64,000 nucleotides of DNA from Sphingobium scionense (GTDB taxonomy: Bacteria > Pseudomonadota > Alphaproteobacteria > Sphingomonadales > Sphingomonadaceae), in contig NZ_JACIEU010000008.1 of NCBI RefSeq assembly GCF_014197035.1, positions 62,001 through 126,000 of the forward strand, written 5' to 3'. Position numbers and translations under genes: made by a program. The notes beneath the pieces are model-generated. The model had not been told where the DNA came from. It worked only from the letters and a program-made list of their open reading frames with translations, and did not search any database. Each line of letters opens with the position of its first letter. The stretch's first letter is position 1. Below, piece after piece: positions 21,251 to 29,841 of the stretch.

Positions 21251-21269
21251 GTGCGAAGACTATGACGGG

Positions 21270-21285
21270 TTTACGTTTACGTCAA
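21270..21285. promoter_or_regulatory. LiuR-like operator upstream of the MerR gene
   Basis: The sequence TTTACGTTTACGTCAA is a near-palindrome containing two ACGT cores, close to the box I recall for LiuR-type MerR regulators. On the minus strand its TTGACG end also works as a -35 element, followed after 17 bases by TAGTCT as a weak -10. The box lies 20 bases before the MerR start codon, suggesting autoregulation of the MerR/acyl-CoA dehydrogenase pair. Confidence 0.55.
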
Positions 21286-21368
21286 GGTTAGAAGATGCGC
21301 GGGACGATCGGCCGTGCCACCGCCTCGGGGAATAGCATTTCGGGCGATTTGCGATTATGGGCGGCGCC

Positions 21369-22991
21369 ATGATCCGTCTTTCCGGTTTGAAACTGCCCCT
21401 CGACCACCCGGCCGAGGCGATGCCCGTCGCCATCTGCGAACGCCTGGGTCTGGAGTCGCAGGAACTGCTTGGCCACAGCGTCGTGCGGCGCGGCAATGAT
21501 GCGCGCCGCCGCAGCGCGATCCAGCTGGTCTATACGCTCGACATCGAGGTGGCCGACGAGGCCGCGGTGCTGGAGCGCTTTGCCAAGGACCATGATGTCC
21601 GGCCGACGCCCGACACAAGCTACAAGTTCGTCGCCCATGTGCCCGACGGCTGGCAGGGCAAGCGCCCGGTGGTGATCGGGGCGGGGCCGTGCGGCCTGTT
21701 CGCCGGTCTGATCCTGGCGCAGATGGGGTTCAAGCCGATCATCCTGGATCGCGGCAAGGTGGTGCGCGAGCGGACCAAGGACACCTGGGGCTTGTGGCGC
21801 CGGGCCGAACTCAACCCCGACTCCAATGTCCAGTTTGGGGAGGGCGGGGCGGGCACCTTCTCCGACGGCAAGCTTTATTGCCGGGTGAAGGATCCCCGTT
21901 TCCTCGGCCGCAAGGTGCTGGAGGAGTTCGTCGCTGCCGGCGCACCCGACGATATCTTGTGGGAAGCGCATCCCCATATCGGCACTTTCCGCCTGGTTTC
22001 GATGGTCGAAGCGATGCGCAAGCAGATCGAGTCGCTGGGCGGCGAATATCGCTGGCAGCACCGCGTCGACGATCTGGTGCTGGAACGGCAGGGCGACGGC
22101 ACGCAGAAGCTGCGCGGGCTGGTCCTGCACGACGGCAGCGTGATCGAGGCGGACCACGTCGTCCTGGCCGTGGGCCACAGCGCCCGCCCGACCTTCACGA
22201 TGCTGCATGGCAAGGGCGTGCATATCGAACCCAAGCCCTTTTCGATCGGCGTGCGGATCGAGCATCCGCAAAGCTGGGTCGACAAGGCGCGTTATGGCAA
22301 TTGCGCCGGCCATCCCGACCTGGGGGCCGCCGCCTATAGCCTAGCCCATCACTGCGCCAATGGTCGCACCGTCTACAGCTTCTGCATGTGTCCGGGTGGC
22401 CGGGTGGTCGCCGCCACCTCGGAAGAAGGCCGCGTCGTCACCAATGGCATGAGCCAGTATAGCCGCGCCGAATTCAACGCCAATTCGGGCTTGGTCGTCG
22501 GCATCGATCCGGCGCGCGATTTCCCGGAGGGGCCATTGGCCGGAATCGAACTGCAGCGCCATTGGGAAAGCCTGGCCTATGTCGCGGGCGGTTCTTCCTA
22601 CTGGGCGCCGGGGCAGACGGTCGGCGACTTCCTCGCGCGTCGGCCTTCGACCCAGCTGGGGTCGGTCGTGCCCTCCTACAAGCCGGGGGTCACGCCGACC
22701 GATCTGTCGCTCTGCCTGCCCGACTATGTGATCGAGGCGTTCCATGAGGCGCTGCCCGCCTTTGGTCGCCAGATCGCCCGCTATGACGATCCCGACGCGG
22801 TGATGACCGGCGTGGAAACCCGCACATCCTCGCCGATCCGCATCACGCGCGGCAAGGATTACCAGAGCCTCAACGTCGCCGGCCTCTACCCGGCGGGTGA
22901 GGGCGCGGGCTATGCCGGCGGCATCCTGTCGGCGGCGATCGACGGCATCAAGGTGGCCGAAGCGGTGGCCGTGCAGATGGTCGCGGCGTGA
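21369..22991 (+). CDS. NAD(P)/FAD-dependent dehydrogenase, COG2509 type
   Basis: A 540-aa flavoprotein. After a roughly 95-residue N-terminal domain (LDIEVADEAAVLERF), the FAD dinucleotide motif VVIGAGPCGLFAGLILAQMG appears, then QFGEGGAGTFSDGKLY and, near the C-terminus, GLYPAGEGAGYAGGILSAA. This is the layout of the widespread but uncharacterised COG2509 FAD-dependent dehydrogenases. The start at 21369 is chosen over an ATG at 21357. The stop overlaps the Nudix gene in GTGA. It diverges from the MerR gene over 118 bases. Confidence 0.85.
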   Translation: MIRLSGLKLPLDHPAEAMPVAICERLGLESQELLGHSVVRRGNDARRRSAIQLVYTLDIEVADEAAVLERFAKDHDVRPTPDTSYKFVAHVPDGWQGKRPVVIGAGPCGLFAGLILAQMGFKPIILDRGKVVRERTKDTWGLWRRAELNPDSNVQFGEGGAGTFSDGKLYCRVKDPRFLGRKVLEEFVAAGAPDDILWEAHPHIGTFRLVSMVEAMRKQIESLGGEYRWQHRVDDLVLERQGDGTQKLRGLVLHDGSVIEADHVVLAVGHSARPTFTMLHGKGVHIEPKPFSIGVRIEHPQSWVDKARYGNCAGHPDLGAAAYSLAHHCANGRTVYSFCMCPGGRVVAATSEEGRVVTNGMSQYSRAEFNANSGLVVGIDPARDFPEGPLAGIELQRHWESLAYVAGGSSYWAPGQTVGDFLARRPSTQLGSVVPSYKPGVTPTDLSLCLPDYVIEAFHEALPAFGRQIARYDDPDAVMTGVETRTSSPIRITRGKDYQSLNVAGLYPAGEGAGYAGGILSAAIDGIKVAEAVAVQMVAA

Positions 22992-23560
22992 CCGAAATCC
23001 TGTCGAGCCGCGCCCTGTATGAAGGCTGGCTCAACCTGCGGCTGATGCGGCTGCGGATGGACGATGGCGTGGAATGCGATCGCCATGTGGTGGAGATGCG
23101 CCGCGCCGTCGCGGTGCTGCCCTATGATCCGGACCGCCGGGTTGCACTGGTCGTCTCCATGCCGCGGACGCCGGTGATGCTCGCGGGTCTGCCCGACATG
23201 CTGGAGGCGATCGCCGGCATATTGGAGGATGAACCGGCCGATTGCGCCCGGCGCGAAGCGCTGGAGGAAGCGGGCGTGGCGCTCGACATGGTGGAGCCGG
23301 TCGGCCAGATCTGGAGCATCCCCAGCGTCGTCACCGAGAAGATCGACTATTTCCTGGCACCCTATTGCTCGGCGGACCGTGTCGCGGATGGCGGCGGTCT
23401 GGTCGAGGAGCAGGAGAATATCCTGGTCCATGAACTGTCGCTCGCCGACCTGTGGCGACGGTTCGAGGCGCAGCAATTGCAGGACGGCAAGCTGGTGATC
23501 CTGTTGCTGACGCTTCGCGCGCGCCACCCGGCCCTGTTTGAGGCGCTGTCCGAAAACTGA
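22988..23560 (+). CDS. Nudix hydrolase, ADP-ribose pyrophosphatase-like
   Basis: A 190-aa protein. The Nudix helix REALEEAGVALD and an upstream GILEDEP give a recognisable box, but the spacing between the Gly and REALEE is about two residues shorter than the classic GX5EX7REUXEEXGU pattern, and the first Glu is shifted. This fits the nucleoside-diphosphate-linked-moiety group seen in ADP-ribose and GDP-mannose hydrolases. It starts with GTG overlapping the stop of the flavoprotein gene, so the two are co-translated. The substrate is unknown. Confidence 0.8.
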   Translation: MTEILSSRALYEGWLNLRLMRLRMDDGVECDRHVVEMRRAVAVLPYDPDRRVALVVSMPRTPVMLAGLPDMLEAIAGILEDEPADCARREALEEAGVALDMVEPVGQIWSIPSVVTEKIDYFLAPYCSADRVADGGGLVEEQENILVHELSLADLWRRFEAQQLQDGKLVILLLTLRARHPALFEALSEN

Positions 23561-23651
23561 AGCCATTTCGTAACCGCCCTGTCGCCGGATCGACCAAGCG
23601 GCGTCATCGGACCGTCAATCCAGCGTAACGGGCGCGCGCTATTGCGGCGCC

Positions 23652-24683
23652 ATGCTGAACCCGACCGATCGTTGCATGCGCATCTCCCCGGCCGACAAGG
23701 CCCGGCTGCGCCTCCTGTTCCTGGCCAAGCATGCCTGCAAGGGCGGCGGGGCCGACAGCGTGGATGGCAATCATGCCATCTACCATTATGAGATGCGATC
23801 GACGCTGGAGGCGATTGGTCTCCATGTCGCGGTCGCCGATAGCTATGAGGCGCTGTTCGACAAGCCGGATGTCGACTTCGTCGTCACCCTGCTGAACCGG
23901 GGTGGCTTCCAGAATAGCGAGATGCTGGCGCCGCTGTTGCTGTCCTGGCGCGGCGTGCCCTTCCTGGGGGCGAGCCCGATCGTGCGCGGCGTGTCGGACG
24001 ACAAATATCTCTCCAAGCTGATCGCCCGCGCCCATGGCGTGCCGACCATGCCGGCGCGCATCCTGCGTCGGGGCGCCATGCCCGCCGGGTCGGAATTCCA
24101 GGCGGAGCGGTTGGTGGTGAAGCCCAATGCATCCTCGGCCTCCTGGGGGCTGGCGATGGTCGATAGCTGGGCGGAGGCCCATGCCCATGCCGATCATCTC
24201 CATGGCCTGGGCCATGATGTGCTGGTCGAGGCCTGGGCGCCCTTGCTCGACGTGGCCGTGCCGGTCGTCGGCGGCAGCGGTGGCCAGCCCTGGATTCTCC
24301 CGCCGATGATGTATGTGCCGGCCGATCCGCATCGCGAGCGCAGCTATGAGGAAAAGCGCGGCCTGATCGATGCGGGCGATGATCCGCTGATCCTGGTCGA
24401 GGATCGCGACCTGCGCGCGCGACTGGAGGATATGACCCGCCGCCTGCTGCCCGAACTCTGGCCGTTCGACTATGGCCGGTTCGAGTTTCGCTACGATCCT
24501 GCATCTGGCGAATTGCTGTTCATGGAGGTCAATCTTTCCTGCAATCTCTGGTCGAAGAAGACGATCTCGCGCTCGGCCGCGTCGATCGGTGTCGATCATC
24601 AGAGCCTGGTCGAAACGATCGTCGCGCACAGCCTGGGCCGACACGGCCTGCTGACCGAAATGCCGGTGCGGGAAGCGGCCTGA
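23652..24683 (+). CDS. ATP-grasp ligase, D-alanine--D-alanine-ligase-like
   Basis: A 343-aa protein with the Ddl/ATP-grasp plan: an N-terminal preATP-grasp region, then VPFLGASPIVRGVSDDKYL (cofactor and substrate-loop-like), LVVKPNASSASWG (ATP-grasp strand with Lys) and a C-terminal metal and phosphate segment, LLFMEVNLSCNLWS, with Glu and Asn in the expected places, followed by ISRSAASIGVDH. Such enzymes form peptide or amide bonds by way of acyl phosphates. It opens a four-gene coupled cassette, with its stop overlapping the next ATG (TGATG). The substrate is unknown. The start could also be the ATG at 23676. Confidence 0.8.
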   Translation: MLNPTDRCMRISPADKARLRLLFLAKHACKGGGADSVDGNHAIYHYEMRSTLEAIGLHVAVADSYEALFDKPDVDFVVTLLNRGGFQNSEMLAPLLLSWRGVPFLGASPIVRGVSDDKYLSKLIARAHGVPTMPARILRRGAMPAGSEFQAERLVVKPNASSASWGLAMVDSWAEAHAHADHLHGLGHDVLVEAWAPLLDVAVPVVGGSGGQPWILPPMMYVPADPHRERSYEEKRGLIDAGDDPLILVEDRDLRARLEDMTRRLLPELWPFDYGRFEFRYDPASGELLFMEVNLSCNLWSKKTISRSAASIGVDHQSLVETIVAHSLGRHGLLTEMPVREAA

Positions 24684-25489
24684 TGCCCGCTATGGCGACG
24701 GCGCTGGTGTTGGCCGGCAAGCGTGACGGTGCGACCGATCCGCTCGCACTGGAAGCGGGCGTCACCCATAAATGCCTGGTTCCGGTGGTCGGCCAGCCGA
24801 TGCTGGTCCATGTGATCGAGGCGCTGGCGGCCAGCCCGCGTATCGGCGAGATCCGGGTCGCGATCGAGGATGTGGTGGTGCTTGACACGTTGCCGCAACT
24901 GCGCGGGCTACGGAATACCGGGCGGCTGGTCGCTATTCCTGCCCGGCCCAATCTGGTCGATTCCGTGTTGGCGGCGGCCGATGGCGCGCGCTTCCCGTTA
25001 CTGATCACCACCGCCGACAATGTGCTGCTGACGCCCGATGCGCTGGCCGAGATGCTGGACGGCTGCGCCGCGCAGGGGGCCAATGCCGGCGTCGCCTTCA
25101 CCCGGCGCGCCTCGGTGCTCGCCGCGCATCCGCAGGGACAGCGCAAATTCTATCGCTTCGCCGACGACGAATTTTCCAACTGCAACACCTATTGGCTGAA
25201 GGATGCAAAGGCGCTGGCGGCGGCCGAGACCTTCCGCTCGGGCGGGCAGTTCGTGAAGCATCCGATGCGGATCATCGGCGCCTTCGGCCTTATCAACCTG
25301 ATCCGCTTCCGCTTCGGCATCGGCACGCTGGGCCAGGCCTTTGCGCGTTTCTCCCGCCGCTTCCGCATGGTGATCGCGCCGGTGATCCTCAGCGACGGCG
25401 CGATCGCGATCGACGTCGACAATGCGCGCAGCCATGGCGTGGCGAGCGAATTGCTGGAACAGCGCATGGCGCGGGTCGAGGCGGCCTGA
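24683..25489 (+). CDS. Nucleotidyltransferase (NTP transferase domain)
   Basis: A 268-aa protein of the GT-A-like nucleotidyltransferase group. The N-terminal loop ALVLAGKRDGATDPLA is a variant of the LxxGxGxR NTP site, KCLVPVVGQPMLVHVIEAL follows, and LLITTADNVLLTP supplies the metal-site Asp. Such enzymes activate sugars, alditols or cofactors as NDP or CDP derivatives. The C-terminal third is less familiar. Its ATG overlaps the stop of the preceding ATP-grasp gene, and the next gene starts three bases after its end. Confidence 0.78.
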   Translation: MPAMATALVLAGKRDGATDPLALEAGVTHKCLVPVVGQPMLVHVIEALAASPRIGEIRVAIEDVVVLDTLPQLRGLRNTGRLVAIPARPNLVDSVLAAADGARFPLLITTADNVLLTPDALAEMLDGCAAQGANAGVAFTRRASVLAAHPQGQRKFYRFADDEFSNCNTYWLKDAKALAAAETFRSGGQFVKHPMRIIGAFGLINLIRFRFGIGTLGQAFARFSRRFRMVIAPVILSDGAIAIDVDNARSHGVASELLEQRMARVEAA

Positions 25490-25492
25490 CCC

Positions 25493-26584
25493 TTGTTCAC
25501 GCTGCGCGCGTTACCCCCGGCTGACGGCAATGTCCTGCTGGCGGCCTATCATGACGGATTGCGTCACCACTGGTCGGCCGGTCGCCGGACCATCGCGCGG
25601 CTGATCGCGGCGAGCGGGCGCAGTGGCTGGGCCGCATCGGAACGGCGCCTGCTGTGCGATGCGGTGCGGGCGCAGGGCCTCAGCATGCGCGACCGCAAGG
25701 GATTGCATCGGCTGCTCAATCCCGGCGCCTTCCCGACCGAGGCCAATCCGCTCAAGAACAAGCAGCTTTTCGCCCGCCATGCCGCTGCGGCTGGATTGCC
25801 GGTGCCCGATAGTTTCGCGCTGGAGGCCATCGATATCGCCAGCTGGCTTCATCGCCAGAGCATCATCATCGCCAAGCCCAGCTATTGCTCCAAGGGGCAG
25901 GGCGTGGTGCGCTTCGAGAGGAAGGGCGGACGCTGGGAAGGCGCGGAAGGTCCGATCGCCGACGACGCGCTGCGTGCGCGCCTGCTGGCGCTCTGGGCGG
26001 TCGGCGGAGTGATTCAGCGCTGCCTGGCCACCCATGATGCGCTGGCGGATATGTCGCCGGGCGCGCTGCCGACCTTGCGCGTCGTCACCTGCCTGGACGA
26101 GGTCGGCACGCCCGAGGCCTGCGCGCTGGCGCTGCGCCTGTCTGCCGGCGGCGGACGCCCTGTGGATAATTTCAATGCGGGCAATCTGGTGCTGTCGGTC
26201 GATGCCGATGGGCATTGCGGCCCGGTATGGCGGGCGGGACCGGACGGCGCGCCAATCCGCTGTGACCGGCACCCGCTGACCGGCGCGATCATCAGCGGCC
26301 GTCTGGTGCCCGATCTCGATGCCGCCGTGGCGCTGGCGCTGCGCGCGCATCTCGCCTTTCGATCGGGCTTTACCGTGATCGGCTGGGATGTTGGCCTGAC
26401 GCCGGAAGGCCCGGTGCTGGTGGAGGGCAACTGGAACCCCGGCACCGACATCATGCAACTGGTGAGCGGCCGAGGACTGGCGGATAGCCGGCTCGGCGCG
26501 CTCTATTGCCATCATCTGCGCCACCTGCCGCCGCAGCGCTGGCAGGCGGCCGGCGCGATCGAGCGCGACCCGCGCCGGGCGTGA
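25493..26584 (+). CDS. Sugar-transfer-associated ATP-grasp protein
   Basis: A 363-aa protein. The C-terminal two-thirds match the ATP-grasp branch found in polysaccharide clusters (sugar-transfer-associated type): IIAKPSYCSKGQGVVRF, LPTLRVVTCLDEVG, GGRPVDNFNAGNLVLSVD, DRHPLTGAIISGRLVPD and VIGWDVGLTPEGPVLVEGNW with the terminal Glu and Asn metal ligands. Such proteins are thought to ligate amino acids or similar groups to glycans or carriers. It starts at TTG 25493; no good ATG lies near. The stop overlaps the glycosyltransferase start (GTGA). Confidence 0.78.
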   Translation: MFTLRALPPADGNVLLAAYHDGLRHHWSAGRRTIARLIAASGRSGWAASERRLLCDAVRAQGLSMRDRKGLHRLLNPGAFPTEANPLKNKQLFARHAAAAGLPVPDSFALEAIDIASWLHRQSIIIAKPSYCSKGQGVVRFERKGGRWEGAEGPIADDALRARLLALWAVGGVIQRCLATHDALADMSPGALPTLRVVTCLDEVGTPEACALALRLSAGGGRPVDNFNAGNLVLSVDADGHCGPVWRAGPDGAPIRCDRHPLTGAIISGRLVPDLDAAVALALRAHLAFRSGFTVIGWDVGLTPEGPVLVEGNWNPGTDIMQLVSGRGLADSRLGALYCHHLRHLPPQRWQAAGAIERDPRRA

Positions 26585-27678
26585 TCATCCTCTATGTCCA
26601 TGCGCTGGCCGCGACCGGCGTGGTGCGCAATGTCCGTATCCTGGCCGCCGAACTGGCGGCGCGCGGGCTGGATGTCGAACTGGTGACGGCGCTGCCGGGC
26701 GGGGAGGGCGTGACCGGCGTGCCGCATCATACGCTGCTGGCCAAGCCGAATCCGTCGCGCCCGCGCGAGAAGCGGCAGGCGATCGCGGCACTGCGGCGAC
26801 ATTTGCGATCGCGGGAGCGCGCGACGCTGATCTCGGCGGGCAATCATGGCCATGGCACCGCCTGGGCGGCGAGCCAGGGGCTGCGGCACGTTCGGCGCAT
26901 CTATCGCATCAGCAACGATATCATGCGCAATGCGGCGGGCGCGCCGTCGGGCGGGCTCGGGCGCCTCAGCCGCACCGCGATGGCGCGGCTGCTGGCGCGC
27001 GACGCCGATCATCTGGTGCTGGTGTCGCCGACCTTGGCGGATACGCCCGCCTTTGCCGGCGCGGCGCGGGCGGGCAAGGTGGCGGTGATCCCCAATGGCA
27101 TCGACGCCGATGCCGCCCGCTTCCTGGCCGACGGGCCGGTGCCGCACCGCTGGATGGGGCGCATGCCGCCAGTGATCCTGGCGATCGGCCGGCTGGCGCC
27201 GCAGAAGAATTTCGCCACCCTGCTTGCCGCCTTCGCGATCCTGCGGCGGCAAAGGCCGGCGCGGCTCATCATCCTGGGCGAAAGCCGCGACCGCGCCTGC
27301 GACAGCCTGCGGGCGCAGGCGCGGGGGCTGGGCATAGCCGACGATCTCGACCTGCCCGGCACGGTCGACAATGTCTTTCCCTGGCTGGCCCATGCCGATG
27401 CCTTCGTCCTGCCCAGCTGGTGGGAGGGGTCGCCCAACGTGTTGCTGGAGGCGATGGCCGTGGACGTGCCGATCGTCGCGTCGCGCAGCGCCGGCAACGC
27501 CGTCGACCTGCTGGATCATGGGCGCTGCGGTCTGCTGGTCGACCCGGCCGATGCGGCGGCGATGGCCGACGCGCTGGCACGGCAGCTGGATATCGCCACC
27601 GCGATCCGCCCCGGCGACCGGATCGACCATTTCGGTCTGGAGGCGCTGTCCGATGCCTGGGTGCGGCTGCTGCGCTAG
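26581..27678 (+). CDS. GT4-family glycosyltransferase
   Basis: A 365-aa GT-B fold enzyme that should move a sugar from a nucleotide donor. The N-terminal domain starts MIILYVHALAATGVVRNV (acceptor side). The C-terminal domain has AIGRLAPQKNFATLL and the donor-binding EX7E motif in EGSPNVLLEAMAVDVPIVAS. It starts with GTG at 26581, overlapping the upstream stop. It closes the four-gene cassette, and its stop overlaps that of the convergent AraC gene within CTAG (27675-27678). Donor and acceptor are unknown. Confidence 0.88.
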   Translation: MIILYVHALAATGVVRNVRILAAELAARGLDVELVTALPGGEGVTGVPHHTLLAKPNPSRPREKRQAIAALRRHLRSRERATLISAGNHGHGTAWAASQGLRHVRRIYRISNDIMRNAAGAPSGGLGRLSRTAMARLLARDADHLVLVSPTLADTPAFAGAARAGKVAVIPNGIDADAARFLADGPVPHRWMGRMPPVILAIGRLAPQKNFATLLAAFAILRRQRPARLIILGESRDRACDSLRAQARGLGIADDLDLPGTVDNVFPWLAHADAFVLPSWWEGSPNVLLEAMAVDVPIVASRSAGNAVDLLDHGRCGLLVDPADAAAMADALARQLDIATAIRPGDRIDHFGLEALSDAWVRLLR

Positions 27679-28724
27679 GCGTTGCGGAACTGTCGGGGCG
27701 TCTGGCCGGTCCAGCGCTTGAACGCACGGCCGAAGCTGGTCTGTTCGGCATAGCCCAGCCGCTCCGCCACCTCTTCGATCGGCATCGGCGTCTGGCGCAG
27801 ATAGATGCGGGAGAGCTGTTCGCGCTGTTCCTCGACCAGATCGCTGAAATGCAGACCATGGGCGGCAAGCCGGCTTTGCAGCGTCCGCACCGACAGGCCC
27901 ATCCGGTCGGCGCAGCGTTCGATCGCACATGTCCCCGCCGGCAGCGCGCCGCGCACATAGGATCGCGCCCGTTCCGCCATGTCGGCATGGTTGAACAGGC
28001 GCAGCCGGCCCAGATAGCCGCCGACCAGCCGATAGGTCAGCCGATTGGCCGTTGCGATCGGCAGGTCGAGCAAGGCTGCCGAAAAGCCGATCGCGCTGCC
28101 CGGCGCGCGCGGGCGGACGGCCGTGCCCAGCAAGGCCTCTATCTCGATCAGTTCGCGCGGGCTGGGATCGGCGGAAAATTGCACCCAGGCGGCACGGAAG
28201 CGCTGTCCGCTGACGGTCCGCAACAGCAGCAGGATCAGCATCATCGCCTGATAATTGGCCTGGTCGTTGAAGCCGAGATCGGCGCCGACCACCCAGCGCA
28301 GTTCGGCCATGCCGCCATCTTCCACCAGTTCCAGCTGCGCCTCGGGCGAATGGGCGACCGGCAGGTAGCGGATCAGGCTGGCGATCGCGGCGCGCAGGTC
28401 CGGCGCGGCCCGGCAGACAGCGGTGACGCTGCCGAAAATGTCGGCGTCCTGGGTGGCGGCAAGGTGCAGGCCGAACAGCGGATCGTCGAACAACAGGCTG
28501 CAATATTCGAACATCGCCGCCACCTGCTGGCAGGCGATATGGCTGTCCGGATCGGCCAGCACCATCGGGTCGAGGCCATGCTGGGCGAGAATGCGGCGCG
28601 GCGCCCCACCGCGCGCGCGGACATAGTCGGAAAAGCCGCGCAGATTGGCCGCGCGCATCTGGCCGGCGGCCGGCACCGCCTCCAGCGGGCCTTCCAGCCC
28701 GAAGAAAAAATCCTGCTCCTCCAT
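27675..28724 (-). CDS. AraC-family regulator with arabinose-binding-like N-domain
   Basis: A 349-aa regulator. The N-terminal ~200 residues resemble the PF12625 (Arabinose_bd) effector domain (FSDYVRARGGAPRRILAQHG). The C-terminal HTH_18 has two helix-turn-helices: CADRMGLSVRTLQSRLAAHG and EEVAERLGYAEQTSFGRAFK. It diverges from the crotonase gene at 28850, so control of the + strand catabolic operon is likely. Its stop overlaps the glycosyltransferase stop. Confidence 0.88.
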   Translation of the reverse strand: MEEQDFFFGLEGPLEAVPAAGQMRAANLRGFSDYVRARGGAPRRILAQHGLDPMVLADPDSHIACQQVAAMFEYCSLLFDDPLFGLHLAATQDADIFGSVTAVCRAAPDLRAAIASLIRYLPVAHSPEAQLELVEDGGMAELRWVVGADLGFNDQANYQAMMLILLLLRTVSGQRFRAAWVQFSADPSPRELIEIEALLGTAVRPRAPGSAIGFSAALLDLPIATANRLTYRLVGGYLGRLRLFNHADMAERARSYVRGALPAGTCAIERCADRMGLSVRTLQSRLAAHGLHFSDLVEEQREQLSRIYLRQTPMPIEEVAERLGYAEQTSFGRAFKRWTGQTPRQFRNA

Positions 28725-28800
28725 CGCGCGCCTGTCTGCCTCGTCGTCGCTTTGCTGCGTATCATATCGATAAAGCTGCGCCTAATGCCAATACGCCATC

Positions 28801-28817
28801 GCCGCCCCATGCCAGCC
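28801..28817 (+). promoter_or_regulatory. 17-bp word shared by two upstream regions in the catabolic island (copy 1)
   Basis: GCCGCCCCATGCCAGCC lies 33 bases before the crotonase ATG. An identical copy is at 35057-35073, 24 bases before the nucleoside-hydrolase-like gene. Both are followed within about 10 bases by an ATA and then a purine-rich ribosome site. It is a possible operator or promoter element of the cluster. Confidence 0.45.
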
Positions 28818-28849
28818 TGCCGGGCATAAGAGAGATGGGAGAGAGCGGC

Positions 28850-29827
28850 ATGGCCAGGGCAAGCGCGGCAGCGCTGAAGCGCGAGGCGGCGCAGTTCGTG
28901 CATTATGAGAAGGACCGGGCGCGCAAGATCGCGACCATCACCTTCGACCGGCCCGGCAAGGCCAACACGACGACGATCGGCATGCGCCTGCTGTTCGGCG
29001 AGATCGTCCACAAGGCGAATATCGACGATCATGTGAAGGTGCTGGTGATCCGCGGCGCCGGGCAGGATCTGGGATCGGGCGGCGACATCAACGAGCATGG
29101 CGACATGTATCTGCATCCCGGCGCGGAGGATGATTTCCTGCCCGACCTGGAAATTGACGATCCCGACGTGCGCTATCCGCCACCCGGTTCCTACCGCTTC
29201 CTCCACGGTCTGACCGACCATTATGCCAAGGGCTATGCCGGCAACCGGCCGCTGCAGGAATTCAAGAAGATCAGCATCGTCGAGGCCAAGGGCTATTGCT
29301 ATGGCTGGCATTTCTACCAGTGCGCCGACGCCGATCTGATCGTATCGGCCGACGACGCGCTGTTTGGCCACCCTTCCTTCCGCTATGCCGGCTGGGGTCC
29401 GCGCATGTGGCAATGGCTGGAAATGGTCGGCATCCGCCGCTTTTCCGAAATGCTGTTCACCGGCCGGCCCTTCACCGCCGACGAGATGATGGCCTGCAAC
29501 TTCGTCAACAGCGTCGTGCCGCGCGACGCGCTGGAGGCGGAGACGGACAAATATGCCGATGCCTGCTGTCGCACCCGGCCGCTCGACGTGGTGGTCGCGC
29601 AGAAGACCTTCATCGAGGCCTATAAGCAATATAGCGGCGAATATATGGGCAGCCTGCTCACCGGCTGGCTGGAAGCCATGTTGCCGCTGATGAAGAGCGA
29701 CCGGCCGACCGACATCGATCTGGGCGCCGGCGGCTTCGACCAGGGCATCGCCCATACCGTCAAGAATAACGACCTCAACTATCCCCCGGAATGGCGGCTG
29801 AGCCGCGCCGGCCGGGCGCAGCGTTGA
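28850..29827 (+). CDS. Divergent crotonase (enoyl-CoA hydratase/isomerase) family protein
   Basis: A 325-aa protein with the crotonase fold: ATITFDRPGKANTTT near the N-terminus, VLVIRGAGQDLGSGGDI (first oxyanion-hole strand) and AKGYCYGWHFYQCADADLIV (second). It is longer than the usual 260 aa because of an insertion of about 40 residues after the first motif (YLHPGAEDDFLPDLEI onward). The usual Gly-Gly-Gly of the second oxyanion site is Gly-Trp-His here, so the activity may differ from a standard hydratase. GGGAGAGAG before the ATG at 28850 supports this start over 28835. It begins the + strand catabolic operon. Confidence 0.83.
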   Translation: MARASAAALKREAAQFVHYEKDRARKIATITFDRPGKANTTTIGMRLLFGEIVHKANIDDHVKVLVIRGAGQDLGSGGDINEHGDMYLHPGAEDDFLPDLEIDDPDVRYPPPGSYRFLHGLTDHYAKGYAGNRPLQEFKKISIVEAKGYCYGWHFYQCADADLIVSADDALFGHPSFRYAGWGPRMWQWLEMVGIRRFSEMLFTGRPFTADEMMACNFVNSVVPRDALEAETDKYADACCRTRPLDVVVAQKTFIEAYKQYSGEYMGSLLTGWLEAMLPLMKSDRPTDIDLGAGGFDQGIAHTVKNNDLNYPPEWRLSRAGRAQR

Positions 29828-29841
29828 AAGGAGCGGATGCG

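Noticed and set aside
26512..28503. A 663-codon minus-strand frame opposite the GT4 glycosyltransferase gene and in another frame of the AraC gene
   Set aside because: Crosses two well-supported genes and resembles a composition artefact.
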